Source of the DNA: Diadema setosum
Lineage: Eukaryota; Echinodermata; Echinoidea; Diadematoida; Diadematidae
NCBI RefSeq assembly: GCF_964275005.1
Contig: NC_092696.1
Span: 22,663,472-22,727,471 of the forward strand
Reading direction: 5' to 3'
Length of the DNA stretch: 64,000 nt
Shown here: in pieces, positions 58,349-64,000 of the stretch
Numbering within the stretch: the stretch's first letter is position 1
How the letters are laid out: every line of letters starts with the position of its first letter
Program-made: the position numbers and the translations under genes
Notes under the pieces: generated by a model
The model's input: the letters and a program-made list of their open reading frames with translations, nothing else
Told to the model about the DNA's origin: nothing
Database searches by the model: none

Positions 58349-60019
58349 TTTTTCCCTTCCACAGGGTGTTTTATTCATACACATATTCAGAAAGTCACAT
58401 TTACAAATATTTTTTTTTAATACAAAACAGAATAATAATTTGGTTATCGACAAACAGTGGCCTACTGCACTTGTACATATAATAACAAAATTTCTTTAAC
58501 TTTTTTTTACAACATATAACTTTTATCATTCTTTTATTTTATTGGCAGAAATAACCCTGAAAACACTATGAATATCATGTAATTTTAATTAAATATTCAA
58601 AAGCACTTAATAAATAGAGCCCATTTTTTTTCACAAAGGTTTGTTCTCTACTATTCATTTGACTTATACATTTTTCCATCTCAAAATAACATTTTATCTC
58701 AGATATTATATGTTCGAATGACGGAACGTTTTTTTTTTTTTTAATTTCGCTGAAAAAATTTCTCTTCTTATAACAATCATCATACAGTTTAATGCACTGT
58801 TGTTGAGACCATAACATCCGAATAACTTATGTTGGTTTGTAAATACAATTTGTTTATCTATCTTCAAAAGTAACCATCGCTCAAACTTATTCCATATATT
58901 ATTTGAATAAGGACATGAACAGAATATATGCATTATGGTTTCCTCACTGTCATTACAAAACGTACACTTTTTATCTGTTACAAAACCAAATTTTAAAAGA
59001 GCGTCTTTCATGTATAATATTCTATTGAGAATCTTAAATTGAAACCACCTCATATTAATATCAATAGTTGATTGAAAAGGAATTAAACAGTATAAAGACC
59101 ATGTTTCATCATCAAGATCCAACATACGACTCCACTTAACAAAACTGTTACAATGTTTTGACGTGCGTCTTAACGTTTGATAAATATCAGAACAACCTTT
59201 CTTATGTTTCAGTATTACATTTAAACCATGAGGAAGAAAAGGGTCTGTTATTTTCGACATGCAGTTTTTTGCAAATGATTGGATAGAATCACACAATCCA
59301 CCGTGCTGAAGAAAGTTAGTTTGTATACCAAACTTCCTCTGAAATTCAAAATATGAAAGAAATTTTCCATCATTATCTAAGAAGTCATTTATAAAAACGT
59401 ACACCTTTTTCACACCAAGACTTATATACAGTGTTATTATTCATTTTAATCAAAGGATTATTCCAAAGAGGCTGGTTTGCCCAATTATCATGTGTATTGA
59501 TTTGTAGAAATTCTGAAAAAGCCAGAAGTACCTCTTTCCAAAAATCATTAGGCATTACATTGGCAAGTTTTTTGTAGTACAATGACCCCATAAATAAATG
59601 AAACGATACTGGTTGGGGCAAGAAAGAACAGAACATGTGGAACGTGTAATTTTCAGTCTGCGGATCACAAATAAACCTTCCTATCCAGGATATTTTAAGA
59701 GATTTAGCATGCATGAAAATATCAATCATTTTAGTACCACCATGACAATATAACCGACACATTTGATTTCTATTTATTTTATCGGGTTTATTTTCCCATA
59801 TAAACGAATAAAAACGACGATTTATATATGTCAATGTTTTAAAATTTGGTTCAGGAAGTGATAACAACAAATAATTTAATTTTGACATCAATAATTAAAA
59901 TGAACCACAGTAACTCATCCTAAAACAGTAAGTGATTGTTTAGACCAGGAGGTCATTGTATTTGTAATATCTTTCATTTTTTTCACATGTACAGTTTTTT
60001 CACATGTACAATTTTTCAC
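58349..60019 (-). mobile_element. 5'-truncated L1/Tx1-like LINE with 13 bp target duplication
   Basis: A minus-strand insertion within family B copy 4. ATGGTACAGTATT is present at 58336-58348 and again at 60020-60032, a perfect 13 bp target-site duplication. The minus-strand 3' end is an A run (about 58347-58353 on plus) joined to the duplication. The 5' end falls in the middle of the coding region (about 60019). Truncation at 5', a poly(A) tail and target duplication are the hallmarks of target-primed reverse transcription. About 1.67 kb. GTACATGTGAAAAA is repeated at its 5' end, possibly a twin-priming or filler artefact. Confidence 0.92.
58575..59891 (-). pseudogene. L1/Tx1-like ORF2 C-terminal region, frameshifted
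   Basis: Three overlapping frames make one protein. 59891-59385 starts MMSKLNYLLLSLPEPNF and contains RRFYSFIWENKPDKI, the post-RT segment typical of L1/Tx1 ORF2. 59413-58706 continues with KVYVFINDFL, ILNRILYMKDAL and a C150-x2-C153-x8-H162-x4-C167 motif in CTFCNDSEETIMHIFC, the zf-RVT type finger followed by IWNKFERWL. 58817-58575 carries the last ~80 residues to the stop. Breaks near 59400 and at the A run near 58740 are single frameshifts. A short upstream trace (MKDITNTMTSWSKQSLTVLG, about 59970-59915) is the thumb region. The catalytic RT core is missing. Confidence 0.88.
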
Positions 60020-60644
60020 ATGGTACAGTATTGGTGGAGATGAGAATTGGGCTTTTAACTTTTTGCGAGATACCAAGAAAACACTTATGAAGTAGTACAG
60101 AGCATACCATTTTATGAGGAATTCAAAGTTTATTTGATGAAAATCGGGTTTGGAATGACTGAAACATCCAAAAACAAAGTAAAACATAGCGATCGTAATA
60201 AAGTGTGGGTGCCACACTTACTACAATCGCTCTTTTTTGGATATCTCAGCCATTTCAAAACCACTTTTCATCAAATAAACGTTGAATTCCTCATGGAATT
60301 ACATGCTCTTTCATATTTCACAAGAGGTTTCTCATTATCTCACCCAAAAAATGTTACAACCTGAAATTAGGTCTCAACCAAAACTATATGATCCCTTTAA
60401 TGGCATGAATATTACCTGCGCTTGACGGAAGGATTGAAAGTGATACTGCTAGTGGATGCTACTATACTGCTTCTTTTGGTGATTAGTCTTCCTGTATACA
60501 ACCCTCTTGACTGATGTAGTACGATGTCCTTGCAATTATAATCACCCTGACATTGCCAGGTACGAATCCATATGTTTAAATTGATTTACACCTAATACAT
60601 TATAGAGATATCTAGAGGCTAATTCCTGTCTCGGACAAATTGTA

Positions 60645-61020
60645 TCAAAGCGATGGTACAATTTTAGTTGAGATAGGTATTCATGTTAAAAGGTTTTGCG
60701 AGATAATCAGAAACGACTTTTATGAAATATTAAAGAGCATACAATTCGAAGAGGAATTCAAAGCTTATTTGATGAAATCGGTTTTGAAATGGCAAAGATA
60801 TATATAAAAAAAAATGTCCTAACAAAAGGTGGGATCCACCTTTTAATATAATAGAACCGCTTTTTTGTTGATACTTTCGCCATTTCAAAACCGATTTTCA
60901 TCAATAAGCTTTGAATTCCCTTTAGAATTGTGTGCTCTTTATATTTCATAAAAGTGGTCTCTGATTATCTCGCAAAAAGCTTAGACCTGAATCCCCATCT
61001 CATCTAAGCTATACTATCCC
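60645..61020. mobile_element. Foldback MITE family B, copy 5
   Basis: Starts near CAAAGCGATGGTACAATTTT and ends CATCTAAGCTATACTATCCC. The palindromic plan is retained: TTTATTTGATGAAATCGGTT pairs with AACCGATTTTCATCAATAA. It is diverged from the other copies. Its right end overlaps the stop codon of the candidate plexin exon. The minus frame 60758-60949 is a translation of the repeat. Confidence 0.85.
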
Positions 61021-61139
61021 AAGATGCCTCGTCGCAGATGAAGCCACACGCCACACTGAAGCATGTCTTGTAGGTCGTGTTTGGTCAGGTTGAAGAGCTG
61101 CAGCAGTGAGGCGCGGTGGCTGAAGTGCCCTCGGAACTC
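61014..61139 (-). CDS. Possible plexin C-terminal exon
   Basis: A minus-strand open segment reads EFRGHFSHRASLLQLF, NLTKHDLQDML and QCGVWLHLRRGILG, then TAG at 61016-61014. In known plexins the tail has the pattern EF-x4-5-(A/S)LxxIYxYVxKYxxEIL, which this resembles. It is on the same strand and 1.3 kb downstream of clear plexin exons. A possible acceptor (ATGAAACAG) lies at 61140 but has a poor pyrimidine tract, and a frame stop (TAA) sits 27 bp further upstream. The preceding plexin segment (KLLYAKD-type) was not found. The stop codon lies inside the end of family B copy 5. It could instead be chance or a decayed exon. Confidence 0.33.
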   Translation of the reverse strand, partial: EFRGHFSHRASLLQLFNLTKHDLQDMLQCGVWLHLRRGILG

Positions 61140-61805
61140 CTGTTTCATACGTGAAGCGTGCAGTTACAATACTGCGGCATTAATATCTGTTCATTTGAAC
61201 CAATTTATTTAGTACATTTAGAGTTCAGTAAGAGAGTAGATGCGGAATGCATATCATCATTTTGTTATCGTATGTATACCTTGATTTGTCATCATCGATT
61301 TTATTTATTTTTACCTCATCTTTTCTTTATCTAGTCACATGATTAGTCCAGAGGATTTTGCTTTTTTATTTGTAAAAGGTTTGATAATTTTGCTTACTTA
61401 AATCAAACAACTTTTATGAATCCTTATAGGAAATAGGCCTACTTTGTATTCACGAAGAGACACCAGCATGTTCTTATCGACGTTTCAATGTTTGAATACC
61501 TTTGTGACCTTGGCGCACGCACTGAACAATTTTGTTTGGCGTACTTTGGGTAGACCTGCCACGTCGTTGCAAAAGGAGGCCACCATACGTGATTGAGTTG
61601 AGTAATCTCCGAAGTAAGGTTGTTGCTTTGAATTCTGATGAATGTGAGATGTTCAGAGTATGAATAAGTATATGAAACTGTTACAAACGAATAAATAATG
61701 CAGCTTGAAGAGCACAGACCTCCCCTGAATGTAGCTCATTTCTCCCAAACGTCTCGCATCCATATAGTATTGTTTACCACACATCTTGGGATTTTTTTTT
61801 TTTAG
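61140..61805. other. Putative intron or flank, nothing recognised
   Basis: No repeat family member or gene is seen. If the plexin model is right this is intronic. Confidence 0.4.
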
Positions 61806-61991
61806 GAGGCGTGTTGGAAAACCTTATTGCGTAATGACGAGCATTCCATTTAGAAAAATCTTGGATCAAGACGGTGAAGAAGATCATGACCTAAAACTTA
61901 TCGATCATTTATTAGTCGATTTCATACCACCTTGCAAACTTTCTTCAAACTCTGTACAGGAATTCGTGTGTAATGTGGCAATGGGACATTG
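61806..61991 (+). CDS. Splice-flanked open segment of unknown product
   Basis: A T-rich tract ending TTTTTAG (61805) and a GTAAAG donor after 61991 bracket a 186 bp open segment on plus, encoding about 61 residues that include KPYCVMTSIPFRKILDQDGE and LKLIDHLLVDFIPPCKLSSN. The composition looks protein-like (acidic turn, amphipathic LIDHLLVDF), but I recognise no family. It lies opposite the plexin strand, within what would be a plexin intron. Without the splice reading the frame simply ends at TAA two bases on. It may belong to an unrelated gene, an old retroelement or nothing. Confidence 0.22.
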
Positions 61992-62399
61992 GTAAAGCAC
62001 AAATTCACCGAAAAATCTAACTGCTGGTGAACATTTTCCGGAGAACTTGGGCAGTAGATTAGTATCTGTTACGATTATGGCGTAATTATTTTTACCTCCG
62101 TTTATGATGTTTATATTTCATTTTTAGTCGCCAATGCCATAAATTATTCCACTGTAAAAGTATTTAACACTCTATGATATTGTTTGATTACTTGTATACT
62201 GCCATTTTCGATAATCTTTTACGTTACCAATAAAGTGTGCAATATCCAAATGAGGACAAAACTTCCTTATAATTTCATGGCTAATTTCAGAATATCAGGA
62301 TGATCATTTTCAGCCCTCATAAAACCCTTTTCTTCTTCGGCATTATTAACACAACTTAGAGTTGCCTTTACAAACATAGAGACACCAAGGCAGACGAAC
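61992..62399. other. Putative plexin intron sequence
   Basis: AT-rich, with no recognisable exon for the missing plexin segment on the minus strand. Confidence 0.4.
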
Positions 62400-62538
62400 C
62401 TCTGGAGGGGTCTCGCCTCTCGTGGCGTGGTTGATGGCATCAACGAGCACGTTCAGGCATTGGTCCACTGGGTCTGACCTCGGCATGTCAAACAGAGAAG
62501 GGATGCTGGTGAGAAGCCCCACCCAGAATTGCGTCAAG
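62400..62538 (-). CDS. Plexin, internal exon of cytoplasmic RasGAP region
   Basis: An acceptor TGATTCCTTCCAG ends at 62539. The exon begins C|TTG ACG CAA TTC TGG and encodes LTQFWVGLLTSIPSLFDM, then PRSDPVDQCLNVLVDAINH, to about GETPPE. Plexins have at this position RFWVNxxKNPxFVFDI followed by xxDxCLxVxAQxFMD, the C-terminal lobe of the split RasGAP domain that acts on Rap/Ras GTPases when semaphorin engages the receptor (family knowledge). The single C completes the codon left by the exon at 63805-63968 to give Cys, as in the vertebrate WKxNC/SLPLRFW junction. The donor is uncertain: GAG|GTTCGT at 62399 is weak. Confidence 0.75.
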
Positions 62539-63804
62539 CTGGAAGGAATCAGAAAGAATATTCGAAATTGAAATACATGAAATTTAAGTATGCACAATAC
62601 AATAGAATTCTGATAACACTGTTTCGGCTCTGACAGTTATCGAAGGTATATTTGATGATATTGCTGGGGGGGGGGAGAAGAATTGTAAACGATGTGCCAT
62701 ACACAGAATAGACAAATCAAATCAAATCAAATCAAATCAACGTGATCCTCCACTAAAGGGTTTTTTTTTTTTCTTTAACATAACATGGTGAACACCATGA
62801 TATATTAACATTGTTACCAGTCGAAATGTCAATAAAACAAATTCAATGAAAAATCGACAAATAAGATTACTGACCTATGGTAAAACTCTGTAGGCTGATA
62901 TATCAATTTATAAGTTGATAATTATGTAATTCATGAGTATCGGATGTTATACAAGAATAGTAATTAGTCACTTTTCCGTCGTCGTCTCCGTCGTAGGTGG
63001 CGGCATCAACATTTTGCTGTCTACTCTCAATAACTTTCCACAGCTTTGAGCTGTGACCACCAAACTCGCACCACAGGTACATGAACTATATGAATGTCAG
63101 TCAAGTTCGAATATGGGTGGAGTCCGACAAGGTCAAAAGTCTTAAGGTCAATGAACTTGCCCTGATAAGCACTACAGCGATAAAGATGCCGAACAAGTTT
63201 GAATTTATGTGAAGTTTGACAAGTTCAAAGGTCAGCATTTGGTCAATGAGGTTTACCTGATATAGCATTATAGTAATATTTGTGTATGATATTGTTATGA
63301 AATTCGGAAATCAATAATTATTGTACAAATATTATCAATTTTCAGTTCGATTCAGGAGAAGAATGATTATTAACGCGGTGTAATATAATGATTTTGTCAA
63401 AATAGATCGAGCCATGCACTTTTTTTTTTAATATGACACACATTTTCACACCTGCATACACGCACATCAGACCCAACATGTAAAGAGATTCATCCTTTAC
63501 GTGTAGAAAAAAGAAAGGATTTAAAACTCCATGGCACAGACTATGAAAAAAAATCAACAACAGTTGGTCCACAAAATTAAGAGCGCACTTATATCAAAGT
63601 ATCAAGAGTAATGCTTTACTATTGGTTTAGTTTCTATAGAATTTTATGTACACTTTCAGAGAAAAGGAAGTTGACTAAATACATATCTCAGACCTACTTG
63701 AAAAGCAACCCGTGAGACCGCTGGGTTTGTGATGCAGGATATAGCAGTAAGAAAATGTAATAAGACAGATGTCTGGTTATACACACTGTTAACGTTTTCA
63801 TTAC
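62539..63804 (-). other. Plexin intron
   Basis: Intron of about 1.27 kb with GT (63804-63803) and AG (62540-62539) borders on the minus strand. It contains a G run near 62665, an AAATC pentanucleotide array at about 62714-62740 (possibly a LINE tail) and A/T-rich sequence. No other gene is seen. Confidence 0.65.
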
Positions 63805-63968
63805 CAATTTCTTTTCCATCTTTCTGCCATGTCGTTATTCGCGCCAACTGCATATTCTCTTGAAAGCTCGTCAAAGATGTCGAAGAGATGTTTGACCGGA
63901 AGCGGAAATTTTTGTGGGAACTTGAACATCGATTCCAAAATGTTCGTCACGTATGGACTGACCGCAGC
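63805..63968 (-). CDS. Plexin, exon of cytoplasmic RasGAP region
   Basis: Minus-strand exon bounded by acceptor CTCGCCCATCACAG (ending 63969) and donor TTG|GTAATG (63804-63803). It encodes AAVSPYVTNILESMFKFPQK, FPLPVKHLFDIFDELSREYA and VGANNDMAERWKRN. Plexins carry here xLQxFVDxLF..., PLxxKYxFDxLDEQAxxHxI, then DxxxxWKxN, so the order and spacing match. It ends in phase 2 (TG), and joining to 62538 restores the frame through Cys. The protein would be a transmembrane semaphorin receptor; the ectodomain and the rest of the cytoplasmic region lie beyond the window edge. The subtype (A or B) cannot be told. Confidence 0.75.
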
Positions 63969-64000
63969 CTGTGATGGGCGAGAATTTCTCATTAATCTTT

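Larger units (their letters stand above)
58328..60400. mobile_element. Foldback MITE family B, copy 4, split by an L1-like insertion
   Basis: The B element starts TTAAAGGGATGGTACAGTAT at 58328, is interrupted after 58348, and resumes at 60020 with ATGGTACAGTATTGGTGGAG. It ends near ATGATCCCTTTAA at 60400. The resumed part matches copy 2 closely along its length (for example TTTTGCGAGATACCAAGAAA). The open frames at 59915-60217 and 60134-60364 are partly translations of this palindrome. Confidence 0.92.

Noticed and set aside
59915..60364. Frames of 100 and 76 codons around 60.1 kb
   Set aside because: Translations of the family B palindrome fused to the L1 5' end.

Overview
This is a gene-poor, repeat-rich piece of animal nuclear DNA with no prokaryotic features: no operons, no ribosome-binding sites, and no long intact single-copy gene. 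Long runs of (TA)n, (CA)n, (CT)n, (TCTA)n and (GATGGT)n, several non-LTR retrotransposon families, many short inverted-repeat DNA elements and a split plexin gene all point to a metazoan. The word TAGGCCTA and close variants recur (for example near 2498, 5808, 8152, 24112, 25410, 35777 and 61434). From general recollection of echinoderm sequence I favour a sea urchin or another invertebrate deuterostome, but this is inference.

The only confidently recognised host gene is at the right edge. Minus-strand exons at 63805-63968 and 62400-62538 join in phase and encode part of the C-terminal cytoplasmic RasGAP region of a plexin. A possible further plexin exon lies at 61014-61139 and its stop codon falls inside the terminus of a foldback element. 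Two weaker exon candidates are a minus-strand 3'-terminal exon at 6729-6799 followed by AATAAA, and a plus-strand splice-flanked open segment at 61806-61991.

The rest is a layered repeat landscape. Family A is a ~380 bp element with TTAAAGG...CCTTTAA ends and nine copies (11.8, 16.0, 22.0, 27.1, 28.8, 32.2, 41.0, 44.6 and 46.4 kb). Family B is a ~390 bp near-complete palindrome with the same end word and five copies (11.1, 42.3, 46.7, 58.3/60.0 and 60.6 kb). Family C is a GGTGGCCC-rich inverted repeat; one copy sits inside an A copy at 11.9 kb and a decayed one is at 28.3 kb. Other inverted-repeat units are at 2.8, 5.5, 7.4, 9.6, 40.2 and 55.4 kb.

Retrotransposons include a nearly full-length but frameshifted APE-type LINE (about 51.2-55.1 kb, minus strand), a 5'-truncated L1/Tx1-like insertion (58349-60019) lying inside a B element and bounded by a perfect 13 bp target-site duplication, CR1-like C-terminal remnants at 24.3-25.0 and 55.8-56.3 kb, several LINE 3' tails, and a tRNA-derived SINE-like unit at 39.2-39.35 kb.

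Nesting gives a relative history: B before L1 at 58-60 kb, and A before C at 11.9 kb. I saw no CRISPR array, rRNA gene or intact tRNA gene. I also found no convincing previously undescribed functional system; the most unusual signals are the nested transposons, the foldback families with a shared end word, and the plexin/foldback overlap.
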